DNA from: Verrucomicrobiota bacterium
GTDB taxonomy: Bacteria > Verrucomicrobiota > Verrucomicrobiia > Verrucomicrobiales > DEV007
NCBI GenBank assembly: GCA_020630975.1
Contig: JAHDID010000006.1
Coordinates: forward strand, 1-64,000
Length of the DNA: 64,000 nucleotides
Direction: 5' to 3'
The stretch's first letter is position 1, and each line of letters opens with the position of its first letter. The notes under the pieces were generated by a model that saw only the letters and a program-made list of their open reading frames with translations, ran no database searches and was not told the origin of the DNA. Of this stretch, positions 33,575 to 42,714 are shown piece by piece. A program made the position numbers and the translations under genes.

Positions 33575-33580
33575 AGTAAA

Positions 33581-33606
33581 AGCACCGTCTGAGAGGCAAC
33601 GGTGCT
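33581..33606 (-). terminator. Intrinsic terminator of the methyltransferase gene
   Basis: Perfect 8-bp arms AGCACCGT (33581-33588) and ACGGTGCT (33599-33606). On the minus strand the stem is followed by TTTTACTTT. It sits 24 bp after the methyltransferase stop (33630) and just past the convergent primase-like gene (33574). Confidence 0.8.
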
Positions 33607-33629
33607 GGACTATAGTCTTGTGGGATAGA

Positions 33630-34436
33630 TTAGCTCTCTGCGGACTCTTCTTTTTCCGCAGGTGCAGCTGCCGCCGACTTCTCGATGAAGATCAGGCAAA
33701 ACCACGCATTGCGAGCAATCAAGTCCGAACGCTGGAAAAGCCACTGATCGAGAGCATTCAGCTTGTCAACGAGACTGCGGAAAAAACCGAACTTGCGGAA
33801 CGGCACAGCGAATACAGTTGTCAGATTGTAGAACTCGAATCGTGAATCTGGGAAACGCTCTTTGATCATATCCAGATCCGCCTGCACCAGTGGGTGCTCA
33901 TCTGGTGTACGCATCTTAGGCGTGAGCCAGCGGTAGAAATTGATGATCGGAGAGTGCCCTAGAGGCTCTGAGAACAGCGCACAACCACCTGGGGCCAACA
34001 CCTTGTCGATCGAGTCGAGCGACTTCGGGATATCCAGATGGTGAATGATGCTCGAACCCACCACCATATCGAAAGCATTTTCCTCAAACTCAAGCGCCTC
34101 AGCATTCTGAACAGAAAAGTCGATGTCGTGGCCTTCCTGCTCAGCCTGCTCTCTCATCTGCTCGATCGCCACCTCAGAGATATCGATCGCATGGATCGAC
34201 TCAGTCTCGGCTGCGATGTCGAATGCCTTCGAGTAAGGGCCACAGCCATACTCGAGCACACGCTTGCCACGCGATCTCTTTTTGAGGAATGCATCAAACG
34301 ACTCCGACATATTGTCGAACACCGAATAATACTTATCGAGGACTTCTCTGCGGTTGTCCGAAAAGGCATCATTGTGAAATTCTTTTTCACGCGCCAGACG
34401 GACCGCTTCTTCTGCTTGCTTAGAGGATACAGTCAT
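33630..34436 (-). CDS. Class I SAM-dependent methyltransferase
   Basis: A 268-residue methyltransferase. SAM-binding motif I is VLEYGCGPYSKAFDIA, with motif II acidic residue in IHAIDISEVAIEQM, motif III-like ALEFEENAFDMVVGSSIIHH and motif IV GGCALFSEPLGHSPIINFYR. It is a Methyltransf_11-type enzyme. The last 90 residues (LTTVFAVPFRKFGFFRSL...) are unassigned, and the acidic tail (AAAAPAEKEESAES) is probably disordered. It could methylate a sugar, lipid or small molecule; proximity to the polysaccharide genes only weakly suggests sugar methylation. It has its own intrinsic terminator. Confidence 0.85.
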   Translation of the reverse strand: MTVSSKQAEEAVRLAREKEFHNDAFSDNRREVLDKYYSVFDNMSESFDAFLKKRSRGKRVLEYGCGPYSKAFDIAAETESIHAIDISEVAIEQMREQAEQEGHDIDFSVQNAEALEFEENAFDMVVGSSIIHHLDIPKSLDSIDKVLAPGGCALFSEPLGHSPIINFYRWLTPKMRTPDEHPLVQADLDMIKERFPDSRFEFYNLTTVFAVPFRKFGFFRSLVDKLNALDQWLFQRSDLIARNAWFCLIFIEKSAAAAPAEKEESAES

Positions 34437-34580
34437 AGGATTCTATAAATTATATTTTTTATAATTATTTGCAAATCAATTCTTGTAGCCATCCAATAGA
34501 TTTCACTCGTTCTAAGCCCTGATTCGTTTTCCCTGACTTTCAGGTGGCAAAGCCCCCAGCCCTCGTGTAAATCGACGGCA

Positions 34581-35033
34581 ATGGAGGCCACTTACGAGAT
34601 TTCCGACCGCTACACCGAGGCGGCAGACGCCAATGACCTGCTCTACAGCCCACAGAGCCAAGAGGTCAGCTATCAGCAAACGACCCGCTATTGCATCTCC
34701 TACAGTGGAGATGCCGCCAAGCTCGAGGCCTTTGTGCAGAGCACACTTCTCGACAGCGTCAGCCAGACCATTCACAGTCAGTCTGACACCCCTGCCATAT
34801 CAGGCGCCCAATTTGTCCTCGACTACGGCATGAAGGCAGGTGCTCTCGATCTGGAGAAAGAAGCCATCATGAGCTACTACCGCGGACTCGACGATCCCGG
34901 TTTTCAGCTAGACAGCCTACGCATCCGCCGCCGCGTCTACCTATTCGCCGACGCCCAGGTCGACTCCAAGCCCTTCGAGCGCGACATCTGCAACGCCGCC
35001 ATCCACAACTGGGAAGTCATACCCGGGCAATAG
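34581..35033 (+). CDS. PurS-like domain protein (FGAM synthase-related)
   Basis: A 150-residue protein. The segments RYCISYSGDAAKLEAFVQST, AQFVLDYGMKAGALDLEKEA, SLRIRRRVYLFAD and DICNAAIHNWEVIP follow the pattern of PurS and of the N-terminal PurS-like domain of large PurL (V-x-V-x-x-K-x-G-x-x-D, followed by a strand ending in R-x-Y-x-L). It would be the small subunit or adaptor of phosphoribosylformylglycinamidine synthase in purine synthesis. No purL or purQ is in the window and the gene stands alone, so identification rests on pattern only. Confidence 0.5.
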   Translation: MEATYEISDRYTEAADANDLLYSPQSQEVSYQQTTRYCISYSGDAAKLEAFVQSTLLDSVSQTIHSQSDTPAISGAQFVLDYGMKAGALDLEKEAIMSYYRGLDDPGFQLDSLRIRRRVYLFADAQVDSKPFERDICNAAIHNWEVIPGQ

Positions 35034-35049
35034 GAGTATTTTTAGGCGG

Positions 35050-36141
35050 CTAGGAGGCTAAGGCCTCGATCACTCGAGTCTGGTCTTCTTCACTGAGGTA
35101 GGGGCTCATCGGTAGCGATAGGCACTTATCAGCCACAGCTTCCGTCAGAGGGAAGTCACCGGCCTTATACCCGAGTCCGTCGAAAACCGGCTGCAGATGC
35201 ACCGGCACTGCATAGTAGGGTACACTGGGGATATTATCTGCACTCAGCGTCGACTGCACAGCATCTCGGTCCTCACACAGAATGGTGTACTGCGCCCAGA
35301 CGGATGTGTTGCCAGACCGAATCTGTGGCAATGAAATACCACTCAGCCCAGCCAAACCCGCTGCATACCTATCAGCCACAGCCTGCCTCATTTGGATTTC
35401 CTCGGGGTAGATCTCCAATTTGGGCAGAAGAATCGCCGACTGCAGCGTATCCATCCTCCCATTCAGTCCCAGTATAGGATGGTGGTGCTTCTCCTTCTGC
35501 CCATGGATATGGATCTGCCGCATGGTATCAGCGAGCTCAGCGTCATTGGTAAAGACCGCCCCGCCATCGCCATAGCCACCTAGCGGCTTCGATGGGAAAA
35601 AAGACGTACAGCCGATCGCCGTCATCGAGCACGCCTGCTTGCCATGATGGGTCGCCCCAAAGCACTGCGCCGCATCCTCGACCACGGGGATTCCACCGTG
35701 CTTCTCAGCAACCGCATTAATCGCCGTCAGATCCGCCATCTGCCCATAGATACCCACTGGCATGATCGCCTTAGTCCGCTCAGTGATAGCGGCTTCCAGC
35801 AGACTTGGATTCATATTCCAAGTATCTTCCTCCACATCGACAAACACCGGCGTAGCCCCTGCCAGAGCGATCACCTCAGCCGAAGAAATCCAAGTATAAG
35901 GCACAGTGATCACTTCATCCCCAGGCCCGATACCCAGCGCCATCAGCGCAATCAGCAGCGCATCCGTTCCCGACGACACGCCCAGCACATGCTCCACTCC
36001 GACAAACTCAGCCAATTCAGCCTCCAACTGCCGATTTTCCGGCCCTAAGATGTACTGCCCATGCGATAGCACATCCGCGATCTTCGCATCGATCTGACAT
36101 CGGATTCTTCGTTGCTGGGTCTCTAAATCAATGAAATTCAT
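35050..36141 (-). CDS. DegT/DnrJ/EryC1-family sugar aminotransferase
   Basis: A 363-residue PLP-dependent aminotransferase acting on nucleotide-linked keto-sugars. Visible are VLGVSSGTDALLIALMALGI, VFVDVEEDTWNM, VEDAAQCFGATHHG and the PLP-Lys in TSFFPSKPLGGYGDGGA. It resembles WbpE-type enzymes that aminate 3-keto-UDP-GlcNAcA, or related 3-/4-aminotransferases; the position specificity cannot be read. It is the last gene of the continuous polysaccharide run. The 216 bp beyond its start hold no recognisable gene. Confidence 0.9.
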   Translation of the reverse strand: MNFIDLETQQRRIRCQIDAKIADVLSHGQYILGPENRQLEAELAEFVGVEHVLGVSSGTDALLIALMALGIGPGDEVITVPYTWISSAEVIALAGATPVFVDVEEDTWNMNPSLLEAAITERTKAIMPVGIYGQMADLTAINAVAEKHGGIPVVEDAAQCFGATHHGKQACSMTAIGCTSFFPSKPLGGYGDGGAVFTNDAELADTMRQIHIHGQKEKHHHPILGLNGRMDTLQSAILLPKLEIYPEEIQMRQAVADRYAAGLAGLSGISLPQIRSGNTSVWAQYTILCEDRDAVQSTLSADNIPSVPYYAVPVHLQPVFDGLGYKAGDFPLTEAVADKCLSLPMSPYLSEEDQTRVIEALAS

Positions 36142-36357
36142 ACAAATTCTTCATCCAATCATAATTTGAATCTCCTGGCGATTAGGAGTATTCACTACCG
36201 AGAAAATGACGAGAGAAAACACCTCCATAGGCTTTAGTAGGCACCTGCCCAAAAAACGCTACCACCTGTAAAGAAAATGTGGAATTCCATCTATACCTCA
36301 AAACTTCACCACTCTTATCTTCCTACCAACCAAGTAAAACTCGGTTCAGTCTGCGCC

Positions 36358-36774
36358 CTACTCTACTGATCTACTGAATTCTTTATCGAACGCCTCCCTT
36401 TCCTCCGCAGAAATCTTGCGGGCGTTCATCAACTTCATAACATCCACATCGGGATCACTCATCACCGCCTCAGGCATAACGCGCTGTATTTCTGCCAATA
36501 CCTCTTCATCACTCCGACCAAAAACCTCTTCTGGAATGTGTGCAGCTGGCTGACCTGGGACTTCCTGATCTACCCTCCCAAAAACGGGTTTGAAAGTTTT
36601 AGAAGACCCTGAACCGGGAGGGTTTTCGTTAACCCTATCGACTTGTTCAACGATCACAGCCTTGCCATCATCATGGAGACTGTTTCCCGGAGTCCCTCCG
36701 ATGCTTCCACCCACTAAAAACAATACGACACCCGCAAACACTAACCCTAAAATTACCAAAATAAACACCTTCAT
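36358..36774 (-). CDS. Small membrane-anchored protein, unknown function
   Basis: About 138 residues beginning MKVFILVILGLVFAGVVLFL, one N-terminal membrane segment, followed by a polar, Gly/Pro-rich extracytoplasmic part and a C-terminal acidic helical region (EEVLAEIQRVMPEAVM, KISAEEREAFDKEF). A short motif is repeated twice (PVFGRVDQEVPG and EVFGRSDEEVLA), hinting at internal duplication. The start is placed at ATG 36774 since it abuts the hydrophobic segment. It lies 29 bp after the O-antigen ligase-family gene, within the polysaccharide run. No family recognised. Confidence 0.6.
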   Translation of the reverse strand: MKVFILVILGLVFAGVVLFLVGGSIGGTPGNSLHDDGKAVIVEQVDRVNENPPGSGSSKTFKPVFGRVDQEVPGQPAAHIPEEVFGRSDEEVLAEIQRVMPEAVMSDPDVDVMKLMNARKISAEEREAFDKEFSRSVE

Positions 36775-36803
36775 ACGAGCTAAACAAATATGACAATTTA
36801 AAC

Positions 36804-38099
36804 CTAGCAAATCCTACCGAAACACCCCGTTCTAGCAGTTTTCTCATATTCAATAACAACACGAGATAAAAAATACAAAAATAAAACCACGTGTAAAACC
36901 TCAGAATCCGTAAAGGTATTTTCAAAAAAACCAGAAACGAAAAAAGCTACTATTATAGGAATAAAGCAAACTCTACTGTAAAAGTACTCCCAAGCCTCTT
37001 TAAACCAAAAAGTTATAAAGGCCAACAAGCTTAAACCACCCAGAAGACCGGTCGAAGCGAAGGCTTCTAGATAATTACTGTGAGCATGTCCGTTGAAATA
37101 AGTCTCATCAATTCTATCAGCAGGCAACCTGTAACCTTCTTTCAAGTCAGCCGACTTCTTTTCGAACTGACGATGCCCTAACCCAAAGAGTGGATTATCT
37201 AAAAAAGCTAAACTTGCCGCGCGCCACTGAGAGAAACGAACTGTCTCGTGTTTAAAAGGATCTGCCTTCAACCTCGTAGAGTTTGTCTGAATGTAAATAC
37301 CCAAAGAAACCAACAAAATCACTGCGCCTACGTATAAAACCTTCAAGCGAGCCAAAAAAACTAGAACCCCGAGCCCCACAAGAGCACCCAAAAGAGCTCC
37401 CCTACTTTGAGACCAAAACAAGCCTGCCGAAAGAATCAATAAAATTAAAACACAGAGTATAACCTCAAAGCTACCACGAACTAAACAAAAACCCTCAATC
37501 CGCCTAAACTTGAGAGTAAGAACAGACACCAGAGCCAAAACAAAAAACTGAGCGGAGTAGGCATAGGTCATGACCGTCCCCGAGACACCACCAACCCTGT
37601 ACCTCATAACGGGTTTCGCTCCAAGCAGATGGTAAAGAGGCTCCAGATCAGTTTTTGAAACCAAAATACCAAGGACCGTAATCAAAGCTGCAGCTCCAAA
37701 CCCTCCCCACCAAACCCATTTTACTAGGACCGACTCCTTTTCAAAAATAGACCGAAACGGAAAAAATAAACACAGAACTAGTGTCACCAGCTCGTATCTT
37801 ATTTTCTTAAAATCTTGAAGGGGTGAATCATAGCCTGACCAGTTTATGATAACACTGAGTGTCATTGCTACAACCAGCGCAACTAAGGCCCAAAGACTAC
37901 CCGATATTCGCTTTATCTCAGGAGGTCCCATCGATGAAGTGAATCCACCGTAAATTAATGTAATCGCTACTAAAACATGTGACGCAGCAATTAATCGATT
38001 CCCACCGAAAAGGCCTAGAGCCATCGTCACAATGGCAAACGATGCAAGCCAAACCAAGGGCTCATTAGACTTCGGAAATAGATTTCTTAGAAAGCTCAT
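36804..38099 (-). CDS. O-antigen ligase/polymerase-family membrane protein
   Basis: A 431-residue polytopic membrane protein with about ten to twelve hydrophobic segments. The large extracytoplasmic loop before the last segments contains FRQWRAASLAFLDNPLFGLGHRQ-type residues (at FSQWRAASLAF, FGLGHRQFEKK) and FNGHAHSNYLEAFASTGLLG, the Wzy_C pattern (G-x-G-x-x-x-F, then H-x-H-N) of WaaL/Wzy-family ligases. It would polymerise or ligate the lipid-linked glycan. Two proteins of this general type occur in the cluster (see 52905-53996), so one may be the polymerase and the other the ligase. Confidence 0.82.
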   Translation of the reverse strand: MSFLRNLFPKSNEPLVWLASFAIVTMALGLFGGNRLIAASHVLVAITLIYGGFTSSMGPPEIKRISGSLWALVALVVAMTLSVIINWSGYDSPLQDFKKIRYELVTLVLCLFFPFRSIFEKESVLVKWVWWGGFGAAALITVLGILVSKTDLEPLYHLLGAKPVMRYRVGGVSGTVMTYAYSAQFFVLALVSVLTLKFRRIEGFCLVRGSFEVILCVLILLILSAGLFWSQSRGALLGALVGLGVLVFLARLKVLYVGAVILLVSLGIYIQTNSTRLKADPFKHETVRFSQWRAASLAFLDNPLFGLGHRQFEKKSADLKEGYRLPADRIDETYFNGHAHSNYLEAFASTGLLGGLSLLAFITFWFKEAWEYFYSRVCFIPIIVAFFVSGFFENTFTDSEVLHVVLFLYFLSRVVIEYEKTARTGCFGRIC

Positions 38100-38156
38100 C
38101 TCATAGTAAAGAAACCATCAAACTAAACTTTGCTTTGGTTTCAAGCGACCGAACAC

Positions 38157-40040
38157 CTAACTTGAGCGCCCCCCATATAAGAGACTACCTGATATATTCT
38201 GATGAGCGTAGTTCCTAAGGGCCTCCGAGTCGCCTTCATCGATCACCTCAATCAAATCGCCCAGATCTATTGAAACTGAATCGGCTCGATGAGACTTCTC
38301 AACAACCCATATCCGATCGTACTCCGTCTTAACAACCCCTTCATCATCAGTCAACAACTCTTCGTACTCTTTTTCTCCGGATTTTAAGCCCGTGTAAACA
38401 ATTGGTATATCAACGTCCGGAACAAATCCACTCAACTCTATCATCCTCCTAGCCAAACTATCAATTTTGACTGGCTCTCCCATCTCCAGAATACAAATAG
38501 AACGATCATCAGCTAAAGCCCCGGCAGCGATCACCAGCTCGACGGCCTCAGGTATAGTCATGAAATATCTTGTAACCTGTTGAGAGGTAACAGTTACCGG
38601 ACCACCATTTTCAATCTGCTTACGAAATATCGGAATCACACTTCCGCTACTACCAAGAACATTACCAAATCTAACCGCTTTAAACCTAGTATTCCCGCCT
38701 TTCCCCCTTTCTATTAAAACCCTTTCAGCCAATCGTTTACTAGCGCCCATCAAACTAGTAGGCCTAACCGCCTTATCCGTTGATATCAGAACAAATTCTG
38801 AAACTCCCTCAGCCTCGGAAACAGTCGCAACCGTGTGAGTTCCTAAAACATTATTCTGAAAACACGCTGCTGGATTTCTTTCCATCAAATGCACATGCTT
38901 ATATGCCGCTGCATGATAAACAATATCAATACCGCCAACCGAACGAATTGCAGCCCTCACCTGCTCTGGGCGCCGAATATCTCCAGTAACGGCACGAACA
39001 TCTGTACTCCCTCCTCGAGCCAAAAGTTCTCTTTCAATTTCAAAAAGCCCATACTCAGACGACTCAAACAAGACCAATGACTCTGGTTCAAGCTCTAAGA
39101 CCTGGCGACAAATTTCAGAGCCAATACTCCCTCCTGCACCAGTCACTAAAACACGCTGCCCCTTTATGCGAGAGGCAATGGGATCAAAATCAATCTCATG
39201 AGGCTTACGATGTAACAAATCTTCAATTTTCACACGCCTCATTCGATCGACAGTTAGGCGGCCGCTAGCGAGATCGTCAATCGACGGCATGAACTGATAC
39301 TCACAGACTACCTTTGCATTCCCCACTGCGTGCATTATCTCACGTATATGAGATGGGGTATTCAAGGGTGGAAGGAAAAACAGCTTATTTACCTCCTTTC
39401 GCTTAACTAAACCACCCAAATCAACTTCGGGGCTGTAAATTGGAATCCCCCTAAGCTGAAGCCCTTTGTGCCGACACGCGTGACTCACAACGCCTACCAC
39501 GCGTCCAGCTTTATGAGGGTAGCGAATCAACTGACGAAGCATAGAATCCGCCTGATCTGGGTTGCCCACCAAAAGCACCCGATCAATAGAGGCTTCTTCA
39601 ACTTGGCGCTGTATTCGGTGCTCCCTAATCAATCGCAAAAAACCACGGCAACCTACTTCCCAGACAAGAAAAACAATCGAAGTAATAATCAAAGTTGATC
39701 GGGGAAACCCTTCAAAACTAAATCCGTTAGACAAAAAGACAACACCGCCCGACAACACAAAACCGGCCAAAACAGCAATCGACGTCACAAAGCAGTCTCG
39801 AAGGGTAAAAAACCTCCATAACCCCCTGTAAAGTCCGAATGCAAAAACAGAAATAAAGAAACCAGCAAGAACTCTTAAACAGAAATCAGAAAAGGTCTCT
39901 CGAATCACCCCACTATCTGAAAAATCGAATCTAAGTAACAAGGCAACCCAAAAGGACAGCAGTATGCCCATCAAATGAAAAAAGCCCGCACCGACCCGTC
40001 TACAGACGACACTCTCCTTTAAAGAGCTGAATATCCACAT
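38157..40040 (-). CDS. WbpM/CapD-like UDP-sugar 4,6-dehydratase
   Basis: A 627-residue membrane-anchored nucleotide-sugar dehydratase. Four N-terminal membrane segments (about residues 1-120) are followed by a CoA-binding-like linker domain and a C-terminal SDR domain with GAGGSIGSEICRQ (NAD site), LISTDKAVRPTSLMGASKR and FGNVLGSSGSVIPIF. The catalytic Tyr position appears to be Met (SLMGASK), as in WbpM-type long enzymes. It should convert UDP-GlcNAc to UDP-4-keto-6-deoxy-GlcNAc, a precursor for QuiNAc, BacdiNAc and nonulosonates. Its neighbours, a phosphoglycosyl transferase and a 4-reductase-like SDR, fit QuiNAc-initiated glycan synthesis. Confidence 0.92.
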   Translation of the reverse strand: MWIFSSLKESVVCRRVGAGFFHLMGILLSFWVALLLRFDFSDSGVIRETFSDFCLRVLAGFFISVFAFGLYRGLWRFFTLRDCFVTSIAVLAGFVLSGGVVFLSNGFSFEGFPRSTLIITSIVFLVWEVGCRGFLRLIREHRIQRQVEEASIDRVLLVGNPDQADSMLRQLIRYPHKAGRVVGVVSHACRHKGLQLRGIPIYSPEVDLGGLVKRKEVNKLFFLPPLNTPSHIREIMHAVGNAKVVCEYQFMPSIDDLASGRLTVDRMRRVKIEDLLHRKPHEIDFDPIASRIKGQRVLVTGAGGSIGSEICRQVLELEPESLVLFESSEYGLFEIERELLARGGSTDVRAVTGDIRRPEQVRAAIRSVGGIDIVYHAAAYKHVHLMERNPAACFQNNVLGTHTVATVSEAEGVSEFVLISTDKAVRPTSLMGASKRLAERVLIERGKGGNTRFKAVRFGNVLGSSGSVIPIFRKQIENGGPVTVTSQQVTRYFMTIPEAVELVIAAGALADDRSICILEMGEPVKIDSLARRMIELSGFVPDVDIPIVYTGLKSGEKEYEELLTDDEGVVKTEYDRIWVVEKSHRADSVSIDLGDLIEVIDEGDSEALRNYAHQNISGSLLYGGRSS

Positions 40041-40072
40041 ATTTACAATAATTTAAGTTATAACTCTGAAAA

Positions 40073-40624
40073 TTAGGAGACAGCATCTCCGATACCTTTA
40101 CCAACAAAAGTTCGCCAAAGGATTTTCAGATCAAAAACAAAGGATGCTCTAGAAATATACTCAAAGTCTTTATCAGCTAATTCAACAGGATCAGACATAT
40201 CTAACCCCTCAACCTGCGCTAACCCCGTCACACCCGGCAAAACACAAAACACGGACCTCGACTCTCTTTCTAAAACCAATTCAGTTTGTGACGGCAGACA
40301 TGGCCTAGGCCCCACCAAACTCATATCTCCAACAACCACATTCCAAAGTTGCGGCAGCTCGTCAAGCTTAAAACGCCTCAGTGCCCCCCCTACCCGAGTA
40401 ACACAAGAGGAAGATATTTCATGAGACCCGGCATTCCTAGTCCCTAAAGCCATTGTCCTGATTTTTAAAAGCGTGAACTCTTTTCGATCCTTGCCTATTC
40501 TAACCTGCCTAAATAAAGCCCCCCCCTTGCTATCTAAACTTACAACAAGACAAAGCACCGCTATCAATGGAAAAGTAATAAGAAGCAAAATCAGTGAAAT
40601 TGAAAAATCAAATATACGCTTCAT
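40073..40624 (-). CDS. Phosphoglycosyl transferase initiating the glycan
   Basis: A 183-residue monotopic sugar-1-phosphate transferase (PglC/WcaJ-core type). The N-terminal membrane re-entrant helix (FDFSISLILLLITFPLIAVL) is followed by GALFRQVRIGKDRKEFTLLK, the catalytic Asp-Glu pair in RRFKLDELPQLWNVV, DMSLVGPRPCLP and LPGVTGLAQV. It is the short form without the four extra membrane segments of WcaJ. It transfers a sugar phosphate from UDP to undecaprenyl phosphate at the inner membrane. Its neighbours (4,6-dehydratase and 4-reductase) point to a UDP-6-deoxy-amino sugar, probably QuiNAc, as donor. Confidence 0.93.
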   Translation of the reverse strand: MKRIFDFSISLILLLITFPLIAVLCLVVSLDSKGGALFRQVRIGKDRKEFTLLKIRTMALGTRNAGSHEISSSCVTRVGGALRRFKLDELPQLWNVVVGDMSLVGPRPCLPSQTELVLERESRSVFCVLPGVTGLAQVEGLDMSDPVELADKDFEYISRASFVFDLKILWRTFVGKGIGDAVS

Positions 40625-40630
40625 ATAATC

Positions 40631-41521
40631 TCACCTCAAAAGCCACTCCTTTAGCCCTTCATCAAAACTCTGCATGGGCTCCCATCCGAAAGTCGAGATA
40701 CTCTTACCAATATCAACCGTCAAATCCTCACCTAAACTAAACCAAATAGATTCGCGTCTCAAAAGACAAAACACTGCTTTAAGAAAGGCAGGACTAATAT
40801 TAATCAATCTGGGCTGTCTACCCAATACACAAGAAACACGCCTAATCAGCCCGCTAATTGAAACGGTCTCTTTATCACTCACATAAAACCTTTGCCCAGC
40901 ACCTATTGAAGCGCTGGCCACCACAAAAACGAAGTCACACAGATTCCGCAAACTTACCATATCACGAGAGTTAGAAATAGATCCAAAAGGCAGCCAAACC
41001 CCCCGCCTTATTGCCATTTCTAACTGCCTCAAAGTCCCTCCCACCCCCGGCCCATAAACCACTGGCGGTCGAATAATAACAACATCCATCTCTCCAGACA
41101 TATTAGCAAGCAATCCCTCTTCAGCATCCAATTTCGATTGACCATACAAAGACACTCCACCTTTAACACTGGACAAACCGTCACCCGAGATTTCCCCCAT
41201 GGCCTTTATAGAACTAATAAAGACAAACCTACGCACACCGTTATCCGATGCAAAACGCGCAACCCGCTTTGACCCTAACACATTTATTTCGTTATACTCC
41301 TCTACCGAAGCTTGGCCACCCGCTACGCCTGCACAGTGAACAACAACCTCCACCCCATTCATCGCATCCCCCCAACCCACGTCTGACCGCAAATCGCAAC
41401 AAACTTCACCGACCGCGACAACCCTACGAACAACTCGAACAACTTCTATTCCGTGCCCTTCTAAATATGAACATAGATAAGACCCAACAAAGCCAGAAGC
41501 CCCTGTAACTAACACTTTCAC
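40631..41521 (-). CDS. SDR epimerase/4-reductase of a UDP-deoxy sugar
   Basis: A 296-residue extended SDR. The NAD(P) site is KVLVTGASGFVGSYL, and the active site is SLYGQSKLDAEEGL (Y-x-x-x-K) preceded by FVFISSIKAMGE. It resembles WbpV/WreQ-type reductases that reduce the 4-keto group of UDP-4-keto-6-deoxy-GlcNAc to give UDP-QuiNAc; the assignment leans on the neighbouring dehydratase and phosphoglycosyl transferase. Spacing is 6 bp to the transferase and 3 bp to the glycosyltransferase upstream, so they form one operon. A role as a C4-epimerase is the alternative. Confidence 0.82.
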   Translation of the reverse strand: MKVLVTGASGFVGSYLCSYLEGHGIEVVRVVRRVVAVGEVCCDLRSDVGWGDAMNGVEVVVHCAGVAGGQASVEEYNEINVLGSKRVARFASDNGVRRFVFISSIKAMGEISGDGLSSVKGGVSLYGQSKLDAEEGLLANMSGEMDVVIIRPPVVYGPGVGGTLRQLEMAIRRGVWLPFGSISNSRDMVSLRNLCDFVFVVASASIGAGQRFYVSDKETVSISGLIRRVSCVLGRQPRLINISPAFLKAVFCLLRRESIWFSLGEDLTVDIGKSISTFGWEPMQSFDEGLKEWLLR

Positions 41522-41524
41522 AGC

Positions 41525-42706
41525 CTAACTATGATACGCAACATACTCAATATCTAGAACCATCCTATTCATAATAGCACTCCTGGAGTACTTCTCAATA
41601 AAAGCAGACCGATCATGCTCATTAAAATCGATAGCCCCAAACGATTCAAAAAAACCACTAATACTCAAGGGCTTAAAAACCTTAGCGTTAACGATCTCAC
41701 TAGAAATAAAGTCAGCACTACTGCCTGAAACCCCTGCTATAATTGGCTTTCCAGAAGCTGCGTATTCAAACACTTTTGATGGTAAAACCTTCTCAAAAGC
41801 CGGCAGATCATTTAGATGCAAAAACAACACATCTGCATTCATCAGCAATGAAGGAACCTCGCTTCTCTGCACCGGCTGGTGCAACCTAAACACTTCGCCC
41901 ATCCCTTCCAAACTTTCCTCCAATCGAGCTAACTGAGCACCACCTCCAACTATATCAAAAACCCAACCTCTTTCCTTAAGAAAATCGTAAACATGAGGCA
42001 ACAATAAATGCAACCCCTGACCAGCACCAACATTACCAACATATAAGATACTCTTCTCGGATACTGCACTCTCGTCTGCAGGAATATTCACAAAACAACT
42101 ATCGATTCCGTTTGTAAAAATTGAGATCTTAAGGCTATCATTAATTGCCTTATAATACTCCACAAAACCCGACGAGACAACATTCATTGCAACAGCCCGT
42201 TTCACAACTAATCGCTCAACCCAATCTACAAAAGGCCTTAAGACTTTACCAAGCCCCCCGAAAACGTCCCCTACAGTCTCCGGGAAAATATCACGTATAT
42301 CCAGATAAAGGGGTTTACGAAGCCACAAACTACATATACAACCTAGAAAAGCTGTCATCAAGCGCGATGATGTTGCAAAAACGAGATCATAGTTACTCCT
42401 GCGGACAAACCAAATTACCTTAACTGCGTATACCATAAAACCGTAGCACATTGGTAACATACCTTCTTTTGCGGAACCTGAAGCCATCCGATGAATAGAA
42501 ACATGTTCAGTCAGCCGCTCAAATCCTGGAGCCACGCAATCGTTGTGCGCGCCGACATAACGGTGAGGCAATCTAGTCACTACATCGACCGACAAATCGC
42601 CCCCACCCAAGTTCCTCCTTCTAAAAGCATCAATAAGCCCCTCCATCCTGAAAGAACCCGCGCTAAGGTCAGGGGGATAATATGAAGTTAAAACTAGAAT
42701 CCTCAC
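41525..42706 (-). CDS. Glycosyltransferase, GT4 family (WbuB-like)
   Basis: A 393-residue GT-B transferase. N-terminal LVLTSYYPPDLSAGSFRMEG and TRLPHRY resemble WbuB-type L-FucNAc/D-QuiNAc-adding enzymes. The C-terminal donor domain has SILYVGNVGAGQGLHLLLP, LHQPVQRSEVPSLLMNADVL and EYAASGKPIIAGVSG, with the E-x7-E-like tail of GT4 (VLPSKVFEYAASGKP). A membrane-associating hydrophobic stretch (FMVYAVKVIWFV) lies near residue 90. It acts at the inner-membrane cytosolic face, probably adding the second sugar to the lipid-linked primer. It is one of only two evident transferases in this cluster. Confidence 0.88.
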   Translation of the reverse strand: MRILVLTSYYPPDLSAGSFRMEGLIDAFRRRNLGGGDLSVDVVTRLPHRYVGAHNDCVAPGFERLTEHVSIHRMASGSAKEGMLPMCYGFMVYAVKVIWFVRRSNYDLVFATSSRLMTAFLGCICSLWLRKPLYLDIRDIFPETVGDVFGGLGKVLRPFVDWVERLVVKRAVAMNVVSSGFVEYYKAINDSLKISIFTNGIDSCFVNIPADESAVSEKSILYVGNVGAGQGLHLLLPHVYDFLKERGWVFDIVGGGAQLARLEESLEGMGEVFRLHQPVQRSEVPSLLMNADVLFLHLNDLPAFEKVLPSKVFEYAASGKPIIAGVSGSSADFISSEIVNAKVFKPLSISGFFESFGAIDFNEHDRSAFIEKYSRSAIMNRMVLDIEYVAYHS

Positions 42707-42714
42707 AATATAGT

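Noticed and set aside
42145-42423. Plus-strand frames in the A/T-rich glycan genes
   Set aside because: They are antisense to recognisable glycosyltransferase and epimerase genes and have no domains of their own.
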